From NCBI GenBank assembly GCA_964553405.1, contig CAZKLS010000153.1, positions 1 to 5,501 of the forward strand: a DNA stretch of 5,501 nt, read 5' to 3'. The position numbers and the translations under genes were made by a program. The stretch's first letter is position 1, and each line of letters starts with the position of its first letter. Positions 1 through 5,208 of this stretch are shown in pieces. Below the pieces are notes generated by a model that made no database searches, was not told where the DNA came from, and worked only from the letters and a program-made list of their open reading frames with translations. The stretch comes from DATIRA01 sp964553405. GTDB taxonomy: Bacteria; Pseudomonadota; Gammaproteobacteria; Steroidobacterales; Steroidobacteraceae.

Positions 1-522
1 GTGACCAACGATTCCGAGGGCGGCAGCTCCGAGCGCTACCAGGTCTCCGGGCTTTTCCGCCGCTTCCTGGCCGAAAGGAAATTCTGGCTGTCGGGGCTCA
101 GCTTCGAATCGAACGACGAGCTCGGTCTCAAGCTGCGTACCTCGCTGGCAGGCGGCTACGGCACCTACCTGCTGCAGGACCAGACGCACGAGTGGTCCGT
201 GTTCGGTGGGCTCGCAGCGACGCGCGAGAAATACACGTCCGAGCCGGAAAAGGACAGCATCGAGGGGGTGCTCGGCAGCAGTTACTCGTTCTTCCGCTTC
301 AACCCGCTGAACGCGAACCTGTACGCCAGCGCGACGCTTTTCCCCAGCCTCACCGAGTCGGGTCGCATCCGGTCGGAGGGAAAGCTCAGTTCACGCTGGG
401 AGATCATCAAGGATCTCTACTTCGAGATCAGCATGTACGGCAGCTACGACAATCAGCCCGGCGAGACCGCGGCCTCGGACTACGACTACGGCACGACGAC
501 CTCGCTCGGTTATTCGTTCTGA
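1..522 (+). CDS. DUF481-type outer-membrane beta-barrel protein, C-terminal part
   Basis: The 173 visible residues form alternating aromatic/polar strands typical of an outer-membrane barrel, and the chain ends in Tyr-Ser-Phe, the usual C-terminal phenylalanine signal for BAM-assisted insertion. The pattern (YQVSGLFRRFL, LRTSLAGGYGTYLL, SYSFFRFNPLNANL, then YDNQPGE and a final TTTSLGYSF) matches my recollection of the DUF481/YdiY salt-induced outer-membrane family. Family members are about 250 residues and begin with a signal peptide; none is present here, so the gene almost certainly starts before base 1 and the GTG at base 1 is only an in-frame valine. The role of DUF481 proteins is poorly known. 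The cupin gene follows 31 bases later on the same strand and may share the transcript. I am confident of a barrel protein and fairly confident of the family. Confidence 0.8.
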   Translation: MTNDSEGGSSERYQVSGLFRRFLAERKFWLSGLSFESNDELGLKLRTSLAGGYGTYLLQDQTHEWSVFGGLAATREKYTSEPEKDSIEGVLGSSYSFFRFNPLNANLYASATLFPSLTESGRIRSEGKLSSRWEIIKDLYFEISMYGSYDNQPGETAASDYDYGTTTSLGYSF

Positions 523-541
523 GCAGCAGCGGACCGGCGGT

Positions 542-546
542 AAGGG
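542..546 (+). promoter_or_regulatory. Ribosome binding site of the bicupin gene
   Basis: AAGGG lies 7 bases before the ATG at 554 and supports the first of two adjacent ATG codons (554 and 557) as the start. It is a moderate Shine-Dalgarno match inside the 31-base gap after the DUF481 gene. Confidence 0.5.
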
Positions 547-553
547 CTGACAC

Positions 554-1225
554 ATGATGCAGCAGGTGATCAACGCGGACTTCATGCAGCGCGTCGTGAT
601 CAACGCGGCGAATGCCGGGTGGCAGGCCTCGCCGGCGCCGGGCGTGGACCGCAAGCCGCTCGATCGCGTCGGCGGTGAAGTCGCACGGGCCACCAGCATC
701 GTGCGCTATGCGGCAGGCAGCCGTTTCGACGCGCACGCCCACGAACTCGGCGAGGAGTTCCTCGTGCTCGAGGGCGTGTTCGCGGACGAGCACGGCGAGT
801 ATCCGGCAGGGACCTATGTCCGCAACCCGCCGGGATCCTCGCACGCGCCGCATTCGGTGGACGGCTGCCAGATTTTCGTCAAGCTCCGCCAGTTCGACCC
901 CGGGGACCGGCGCCGGGTCGTGATCGATACGCGCAGCGCGTCCTGGCTGCCGGGTGTTGCGCCCGGTCTCCAGGTCCTGCCGCTGCACGAGTTCGCCGCG
1001 GAGCACGTCGCGCTGGTGCGCTGGGCCCCCGGCACGCGCTTCCACGCCCACCGGCACTGGGGCGGCGAGGAAATCCTGGTGCTGGAGGGGACGTTTTCCG
1101 ACGAGTACGGTGACCATCCCGCGGGTACCTGGATCAGAAGCCCACACCTCAGTGAGCATGCGCCCTGGAGCGACGAGGGTTGCCTGATCTACGTGAAGAC
1201 CGGACACCTCCCGCCGCCGGCCTGA
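554..1225 (+). CDS. Tandem ChrR-type cupin protein (bicupin)
   Basis: A 223-residue protein with two ChrR-like cupin domains, at about residues 40-115 and 142-217. Each repeats the same plan: an HxH pair, GEE followed by LVLEG, a D-E-(H/Y)-G-(E/D)-(Y/H)-PAGT segment, and a late histidine. Candidate metal ligands are H61, H63, E67, H97 in the first domain and H166, H168, E172, H202 in the second. The offsets (+2, +6, +36) are identical in both domains and agree with the zinc-binding cupin of Rhodobacter ChrR as I recall it. ChrR itself is an anti-sigma factor that also has an N-terminal zinc helical domain. That domain is absent here and no ECF sigma gene is adjacent, so this is unlikely to be an anti-sigma factor. 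A cytoplasmic metal-binding enzyme or sensor is more likely; the substrate is unknown. There is no signal peptide or membrane segment. Confidence 0.88.
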   Translation: MMQQVINADFMQRVVINAANAGWQASPAPGVDRKPLDRVGGEVARATSIVRYAAGSRFDAHAHELGEEFLVLEGVFADEHGEYPAGTYVRNPPGSSHAPHSVDGCQIFVKLRQFDPGDRRRVVIDTRSASWLPGVAPGLQVLPLHEFAAEHVALVRWAPGTRFHAHRHWGGEEILVLEGTFSDEYGDHPAGTWIRSPHLSEHAPWSDEGCLIYVKTGHLPPPA

Positions 1226-1244
1226 GGGGCGGCGTGCCGTCGGC

Positions 1245-2495
1245 TCAACCGCTTTTCGAGGGTTCCTGGCTGACCGCCTCGACGGGCGCCGCGTCCGGTG
1301 GCTGAGGAACATCCGCGGTCTCCGGCTGCCCGGATTCCGTCGGACGCCTGTGGGCGAACACCGTGGCGGTGGCCGTCGCCAGCACGACCAGCATGACCGT
1401 GCCGAACGGGAACGCGCCGAGTTCCCCGGTTTCCATCGCGGTCAGGAACAGCAGCACCGTGATCAGGCCCCGGGGAGCGAGCCAGGTCAGCACCTGCCAG
1501 TCCGGCTGGCGCAGCAGTTTCAGGATCAGCGCGCGGCTCAGGTAGATCGTGACGATCATGGCCCCGGCCAGCACCCAGGCCCGCCAGTCCGCCATGTAGC
1601 TGAGATCCGTCCAGTAGCCGAGCATCAGGAAGAAGAAGCTCTTGGTCGCGAAGGTGAGCTCGATGACGATGCTCTTGAATTCCTTCAGCGTGGCGTCATA
1701 GCCCTTGCCGTGCATCTTCTTGAGCCGCTCGTTCCACTCCAGCAGGTGTGGGTTGTTGAGCAGCAGGCCGCAGACCAGCACCATGATCAACGGCGAGAGG
1801 TGCGAGGCCTTGCCGATCGCGTACAGCAGGATCAGCCCCGCGAGCAGCGGCAGGAACCGGACGTGCCCCTCGATCCGGTTGATCAGGTAGAACAGCCCGA
1901 GCGCAGCGACGACGGCCGCGAGCAGCGAGGCGAAACCGCCACCGAACAGGTCCTCGGCGAACTCCCGCACCGAACCGTCCGCAGCCAGCCAGGAGTAGAA
2001 CACCAGCACGCCGATGATGTCCGAGAGCGAGCTTTCGTAGGTGACGAATTCGCGTGCATCCTTCGGCAGACCGTGCGAGCTCGGGATCGCCACTGCGCTG
2101 GAGATGACGGCGAACGGCATCGCGGCCAGCGCGGCATGCGGCCACGAGAGCCCGAGGAACGTGTGTATGCCCCAGGAGAACGCGGCCAGCGTGATGCCGA
2201 AGCCGAGCAGTGCAGCCGCCGAGGAGCGGGCGATGAGCCCGGCCCGCTCGCGACGGACCTCGAGATCCACCGCGCCCTCGAGCACGATCAGGATCAGGCC
2301 GATGGTGCCGAACAGCGGCACCAGCCGCTCGACGAACCGCAGATGTATGCCCAGCGCATCGAGAACCAGTCGCCCGATCATCCCGGTTGCGATCAGCAGC
2401 ACGACCGAGGGCAGCTTCGTGCGCCGGCCGAAGATATCGAGCAGGTAGGCGAATACCAGCAGCGCCGAGACGGCGAGGATCGCGGTGTTCGTCAT
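1245..2495 (-). CDS. Monovalent cation:proton antiporter (CPA superfamily), last gene of the hydrogenase operon
   Basis: A 416-residue inner-membrane protein with about 11-13 hydrophobic helices over residues 1-382, then a hydrophilic, Pro/Glu-rich tail (about 383-416) that is probably cytoplasmic. Its fold is that of the Na+/H+ exchanger family, which swaps Na+ or K+ for H+. The probable ion-binding region is ISSAVAIPS (131-139) with E154 and S158-D159 in YESSLSDIIG; the aspartate matches the key Asp of helix 5. K285 in ATKSFFFLMLG and the APRGLI motif (340-345) match the late conserved helices. The Asp is preceded by Ser instead of the Asn of electroneutral CPA1 or the Asp of CPA2, so ion choice and stoichiometry cannot be read from the motif. 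No TrkA-N/RCK domain is attached, unlike Kef channels. The ATG at 2495 has a good ribosome binding site overlapping the previous stop codon, 12 bases after the rubredoxin-HybE gene. The family call is secure; the link to hydrogenase is inferred from position. Confidence 0.9.
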   Translation of the reverse strand: MTNTAILAVSALLVFAYLLDIFGRRTKLPSVVLLIATGMIGRLVLDALGIHLRFVERLVPLFGTIGLILIVLEGAVDLEVRRERAGLIARSSAAALLGFGITLAAFSWGIHTFLGLSWPHAALAAMPFAVISSAVAIPSSHGLPKDAREFVTYESSLSDIIGVLVFYSWLAADGSVREFAEDLFGGGFASLLAAVVAALGLFYLINRIEGHVRFLPLLAGLILLYAIGKASHLSPLIMVLVCGLLLNNPHLLEWNERLKKMHGKGYDATLKEFKSIVIELTFATKSFFFLMLGYWTDLSYMADWRAWVLAGAMIVTIYLSRALILKLLRQPDWQVLTWLAPRGLITVLLFLTAMETGELGAFPFGTVMLVVLATATATVFAHRRPTESGQPETADVPQPPDAAPVEAVSQEPSKSG

Positions 2496-2504
2496 CGGCG
2501 CTGG

Positions 2505-2509
2505 TCCTC
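2505..2509 (-). promoter_or_regulatory. Ribosome binding site of the antiporter, overlapping the upstream stop codon
   Basis: On the minus strand the stop TGA (2510-2508) of the rubredoxin-HybE gene reads straight into GAGGA (2509-2505), 9 bases before the antiporter ATG. A ribosome ending one gene therefore sits on the initiation site of the next, which supports co-transcription and coupled translation and fixes the antiporter start. Confidence 0.65.
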
Positions 2510-3173
2510 AGCCGCCGCCGAGGAGTTGTCGTCGTGAGACCGTCGGCGCGGGCGCAGGCTGTTCCGGCTCGAACAGCGCGTCCGCGACCGTCGAGGCTGC
2601 GAGCCTCGCGGCCTCGTGATCGGTGAACTCGCTCGTCGTCGAGAACAGCGAGCAGCTGCCGATCAGTCCGACCTCCTGAAGTTCGCTGACCATGAAGTCG
2701 TACGCGCCCGACGGGAAGGCGAGCCGTACCGTGCCCCCTGCCACCCAGACCTCGAGGTCCTCCGGCGAGGGCAGCACGACCAGGTTCATGAACCAAGGCG
2801 TCAACATGACCCCCACGTGACGGCCCTCGTGCTGGCGAAAGCCGACCGCCTCGACGGCGAGCGTCGGGTTGTAGATCGGCAGCCCCTTCACCTTGAGCGC
2901 TGCACGACGATACGCATCGGCCAGGCCCTGCACGGCGTCGTCGCCGGCGGGCGCCGCGCTGCCGATCACCATGAACTTCGACTTGTCGGTCGAGCAGTTC
3001 GGGCAGTTCCAGGTGTCCGGAAGCAGCCTGAACGGCGTGCCGGGCGGCACCTGGGTCGCCTCGTCTCCGAGGGCCGGGTCATAGACCCACCAGCAGACAC
3101 CGCACTCGAGTCGCGTGTCGTCGGCGATCTTCGAGCCGTCGCCCAGGTAGCTGCCCTCGAAAGGGCGGCTCAT
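2508..3173 (-). CDS. hybE: Rubredoxin-HybE fusion, [NiFe] hydrogenase assembly chaperone (HupI-HupJ type)
   Basis: A 221-residue two-domain protein. Residues about 20-70 are a rubredoxin: C24-x-x-C27 and C57-x-x-C60 would hold one iron, with the usual YDP and a P-x-x-W-x-C-P-x-C segment; Ser replaces the common Gly after the last Cys. Residues about 80-205 match HybE/HupJ/HoxT, including TPWFMNLVVLP (125-135), FPSGAYDFMV (153-162) and the C-terminal SRRQLLGG. HybE-type proteins act as chaperones in maturation of uptake hydrogenases. HupI-type rubredoxins support small-subunit maturation or FeS protection when oxygen is present. In several known clusters hupI and hupJ are separate adjacent genes; here they are one. 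The ATG overlaps the hupH stop (ATGA). Its own ribosome binding site is poor (GAGG about 10 bases upstream), so translation probably depends on coupling. A Pro/Ala linker (about 203-211) precedes the C-terminal motif. Confidence 0.9.
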   Translation of the reverse strand: MSRPFEGSYLGDGSKIADDTRLECGVCWWVYDPALGDEATQVPPGTPFRLLPDTWNCPNCSTDKSKFMVIGSAAPAGDDAVQGLADAYRRAALKVKGLPIYNPTLAVEAVGFRQHEGRHVGVMLTPWFMNLVVLPSPEDLEVWVAGGTVRLAFPSGAYDFMVSELQEVGLIGSCSLFSTTSEFTDHEAARLAASTVADALFEPEQPAPAPTVSRRQLLGGG

Positions 3174-4024
3174 GGGCTGAACGCCTCGAGGATCTCGGCC
3201 AGGCGTCCGGCGGAGTCATCGAAATCCTCTCGCGCTGCCAGCACGGCCACCGGGACGCCGCCCACCTCCAGCGTGTCGAGGATCACGTTGCCCATGCCGT
3301 TGATGTACTGCACGGCCCAGACGTGCCGCAGGCCGGTCGCGAAGACCCGGGTGCTGCCGTAACCGCCGGAGCGGATCACCAGCGGGATCTGCCCGAGCAC
3401 CGAGGTCAGCACCTGAGCGTCGACGTCGGTCAGCGGCAGCAGCGTGAAATTGATGACGTGGTTGTCGGCGCCGCTCTGGTAATTCGTCGAGCGGTCCTGG
3501 AGCTCTGCAAGCAGGTACGGCGCGTTCATCGCGCCCTGTGGCATCTGCCCGGGGATCTGGATCGCGGCAGCCGGCAGTTCCGCTGCGGCCCGCAGGATCG
3601 CCTCTGGGACCGCTCCAACCTCGAGCCACTCGCGGGTCTCGCCATCGGCAGTGCTCGCCTCGAGGCGCCAGACGCCGGGCAGCACCGACTCGACGATCCT
3701 CAGGTAGGCATCGTCGAGGCCGACCTTGGCCCAGACGTCGCCCTCGCCGAGCATGTCGGCGACGGTGGCCTTGCCGGCTTCGTCGAGGCTGGCGAGGTCG
3801 ACGCGCCGCGGAGGCATGTTCTCGCTCCCGGCGCGGCTGCGCAGGTCCTCCAGGATCTCGTTCATCACGGCCCGTGAGGCTGGAGTCAGCTGGTCGGCCG
3901 CAAGTGCCTGCCGGGGTGGGCGCAGCAGGCCGGTAGGCATGCCGATCAGGCGCAGCTCGCTGTCGTCGGCGGCAGAGGAGTCGCCCGGAACCTTCGGGTG
4001 CCAGGTCAGTACGTGCTCGGTCAT
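3170..4024 (-). CDS. hupH: Hydrogenase expression/formation protein HupH (HyaF/HoxQ family)
   Basis: A 284-residue soluble protein of full family length. Features I recognise are GMPTGLLRPP near the N-terminus (28-37), LGEGDVWAK (92-100; GEGE/D-V is typical), NHVINFTLLPLT (188-199), RSGGYGSTRV (218-227) and GLRHVWAVQYINGMGN (231-246) in the C-terminal HupH domain. HupH/HyaF/HoxQ is needed for maturation of the FeS-containing small subunit of membrane-bound [NiFe] hydrogenases and acts in the cytoplasm before Tat export, together with HyaE/HupG. The start ATG overlaps the hupG stop (ATGA) and has the best ribosome binding site in the operon (GGAGG, 6 bases upstream). The stop overlaps the next start in the same way. 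No frameshift or missing block is visible. Confidence 0.93.
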   Translation of the reverse strand: MTEHVLTWHPKVPGDSSAADDSELRLIGMPTGLLRPPRQALAADQLTPASRAVMNEILEDLRSRAGSENMPPRRVDLASLDEAGKATVADMLGEGDVWAKVGLDDAYLRIVESVLPGVWRLEASTADGETREWLEVGAVPEAILRAAAELPAAAIQIPGQMPQGAMNAPYLLAELQDRSTNYQSGADNHVINFTLLPLTDVDAQVLTSVLGQIPLVIRSGGYGSTRVFATGLRHVWAVQYINGMGNVILDTLEVGGVPVAVLAAREDFDDSAGRLAEILEAFSP

Positions 4025-4422
4025 GCGTTTCCTCCCGGGCTGGCGCCAGCCCCTGACTCCCCGGCGGCGAGCAGCCTTTCGCAGGCCTGGGCGAACACGG
4101 GCCAGTCGCGCATGCGCGCCACCAGTTCCACCGGCTGCCCGTTGCGCAGGTACACGACGGCCGGCATCACGACGACGCCGAACCGTTCCATCAGCGCCGA
4201 CTCGTCCCGCCGGTCCACCAGGCCTATCCGGATGCGGTCCTGGTAATCGCGCGCCAGCTCGCGCACGACGACGGCCACGTCGAGGCCCTCCGGTCGGGTT
4301 CCGACGTCACCGGTGAAAAAGAGCAGTGCTCGCGGATTGCGCGCGAGGAACTCGTCGATCCCGGCCTTGCGGACGACCTCGCAGGCCGGATGCGCGGCCA
4401 GCGCCTCGATCAGCTCGCTCAT
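4021..4422 (-). CDS. hupG: Hydrogenase small-subunit chaperone HupG (HyaE/HoxO), thioredoxin-like
   Basis: A 133-residue protein of the HyaE/HupG/HoxO family. It has a thioredoxin-like fold pattern (RALLFFTGD strand at 31-39, IRIGLVD at 64-70, then FGVVVMPAVVYLRNGQPV at 81-98 with the cis-Pro-like MPA). It lacks the redox CxxC; the only cysteines are C14 and C114, so it should not act as a disulfide reductase. HyaE-type proteins bind the Tat signal of the small-subunit precursor and hold it until assembly is complete. The reading frame stays open upstream to about 5154, but the start at 4422 is chosen because it has GAGGA 6 bases upstream, makes an ATGA overlap with the hupD stop, and gives the family length; the upstream part is out-of-frame hupD. 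The C-terminal tail (about 120-133) is Gly/Ala-rich and probably disordered. Confidence 0.9.
   Translation of the reverse strand: MSELIEALAAHPACEVVRKAGIDEFLARNPRALLFFTGDVGTRPEGLDVAVVVRELARDYQDRIRIGLVDRRDESALMERFGVVVMPAVVYLRNGQPVELVARMRDWPVFAQACERLLAAGESGAGASPGGNA
4031..4035 (-). promoter_or_regulatory. Strong ribosome binding site of hupH
   Basis: The minus strand reads GGGAGGAAACGCATG, placing GGAGG 6 bases before the hupH ATG and inside the end of hupG. It confirms the hupH start at the ATGA overlap. Confidence 0.6.
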
Positions 4423-5093
4423 CCGGCGTCCTCGTCCGCGTCGTCGTTGGTCTGGCCGCGGCGTTCCCTGAGCGCAAGAAAGCGTTCGTCGCCGGTCCGG
4501 CACGCGACCTCGGGCGGCGGGCGACCCGACTCGTAGAGCTCCCGTGCGATGGCGCTGAACACGACCTCGCGCGCCGGGCCGCCGCTGCGCTCGCGCACCT
4601 CGACGCCCCAACGGCGCAACTCCTCGATGCCGAGTCGCAGCGCCGCGGGCAGCTGTGCCTGGACGGGGTCGGTCAGGCTGCCGCCGTAGTCGGCGAGCTC
4701 GACGGGCCTGACACCGATCACGGTGAGGCACTGCGGCTGGTGCCCGAGCAGCTCGAGGCTCGCGAGGATGTCGTTCATCCCGACCTGGTGCACGCTCATC
4801 TTGTTGGCGCTGATCAAGGCGGGCACCTCGCCGTCGCGGGCGACGATCAGCGTCCCGGGCTCGCCGCTGTGGGCGACCGCGTCGAACAAGAGCACGTGCG
4901 TCGCGTCGAGCAGCAGCGGCACCAGCGCGAGCCCGAGCGTGCCGCCGTCGAGGACCTCGACGTCGGGCGGCAGCTCCCATTCCCGGTCCAGGGCCTCGAC
5001 GCAGCGCACGCCGAAGCCCTCGTCGGCCCACAGCAGGTTGCCGACGCCGAGGACCTTGATGCAGGGGGATTCGGGGGGGGGCGTATCGCTCAT
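4419..5093 (-). CDS. hupD: [NiFe] hydrogenase maturation endopeptidase HupD (HyaD/HybD)
   Basis: A 224-residue protease that removes the C-terminal peptide of the hydrogenase large subunit once the NiFe(CN)2CO centre is in place. The N-terminal LGVGNLLWADEGFGVR (15-30), DGGTLGLAL (49-57), FDAV (70-73) and MSVHQVGMNDIL (99-110) are diagnostic. The predicted nickel-sensing ligands are E25, D71 and H102, with spacings (46 and 31 residues) equal to those of Glu16, Asp62 and His93 in E. coli HybD. The chain has an extra C-terminal part (about 185-224) ending in an acidic tail, longer than HybD. The start at 5093 suits the family, although no Shine-Dalgarno sequence is at normal distance (AGGA is 19 bases away). 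The first codons hold a run of nine C residues coding for three prolines. It overlaps hupG by ATGA and is separated from hupC by 115 bases. Confidence 0.95.
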   Translation of the reverse strand: MSDTPPPESPCIKVLGVGNLLWADEGFGVRCVEALDREWELPPDVEVLDGGTLGLALVPLLLDATHVLLFDAVAHSGEPGTLIVARDGEVPALISANKMSVHQVGMNDILASLELLGHQPQCLTVIGVRPVELADYGGSLTDPVQAQLPAALRLGIEELRRWGVEVRERSGGPAREVVFSAIARELYESGRPPPEVACRTGDERFLALRERRGQTNDDADEDAG

Positions 5094-5103
5094 GGGGGCG
5101 TAT
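5073..5103. repeat. 10-bp direct repeat and 9-base G/C homopolymer around the hupD start
   Basis: The plus-strand word GGGGGCGTAT occurs at 5077-5086 and again at 5094-5103, flanking the hupD start codon (5091-5093). The first copy merges into a run of nine G (5073-5081), read as nine C, or three Pro codons, in hupD. The copies are 17 bases apart, consistent with a small local duplication, and the homopolymer is a possible slippage site. Confidence 0.75.
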
Positions 5104-5208
5104 GTTAGCCAGTCCTGCGCCGGCTGCCACGCGAGTTACAGGGTCCGAAAGCACACGGGGCCGGACTGGCCGGCCCCGTGCGTCCCCAACGCCCCTGGAA
5201 TCAATCGT
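5094..5208 (-). other. hupC-hupD intergenic region
   Basis: This is the only sizeable gap in the operon (115 bases). It contains a perfect GC-rich hairpin next to hupC, and near hupD a weak sigma70-like pair on the minus strand: GTGGCA (5130-5125) and TAACAT (5107-5102), 17 bases apart and each matching 4 of 6 consensus bases. If used, transcription would begin within a few bases of the hupD ATG. No small ORF with a ribosome binding site is apparent. Confidence 0.5.
5154..5180 (-). terminator. Hairpin downstream of hupC, possible attenuator or mRNA-stabilising element
   Basis: CACGGGGCCGG (5154-5164) and CCGGCCCCGTG (5170-5180) are perfect inverted complements, giving an 11-bp very GC-rich stem with a 5-base loop. 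In the transcript it starts 28 bases after the hupC stop codon. On the minus strand only a short TTT follows, within CTTTCGG, so it is not a full intrinsic terminator. Partial termination, or protection of an upstream mRNA carrying hupC from 3' exonucleases, is more likely. The structure is certain; the role is inferred. Confidence 0.6.

Noticed and set aside
1..3. GTG at base 1 as the start of the DUF481 gene
   Set aside because: No signal peptide follows it and the barrel is already under way, so it is an internal codon of a gene cut by the window edge.
1226..1244. Bidirectional terminator between the convergent bicupin and antiporter genes
   Set aside because: The 19-base gap has only a 4-bp inverted GCCG/CGGC and no T-tract on either strand, so I cannot support a terminator.
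1350..2537. 395-residue plus-strand open frame opposite the antiporter
   Set aside because: Its product is rich in Arg, Gln, Glu, His and Asp with no recognisable domain, as expected from the antisense of a GC-rich membrane-protein gene. The minus-strand frame has clear membrane helices and antiporter motifs.
1696..2796. 366-residue minus-strand open frame spanning the antiporter and the rubredoxin-HybE gene
   Set aside because: It is a +1 shadow of two well-supported genes, with Arg/Ala-rich low-complexity translation and no family match that I recognise.
5114..5133. Sigma54 (-24/-12) promoter before hupD, suggested by TGGCA on the minus strand
   Set aside because: The GG-to-GC spacing is wrong; GC falls 2 bases too early and the TTGC element is absent.
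4423..5154. Upstream in-frame extension of hupG to 5154
   Set aside because: The extension is Arg-rich out-of-frame translation of hupD. The ATG at 4422 has a ribosome binding site, family-length product and ATGA overlap.
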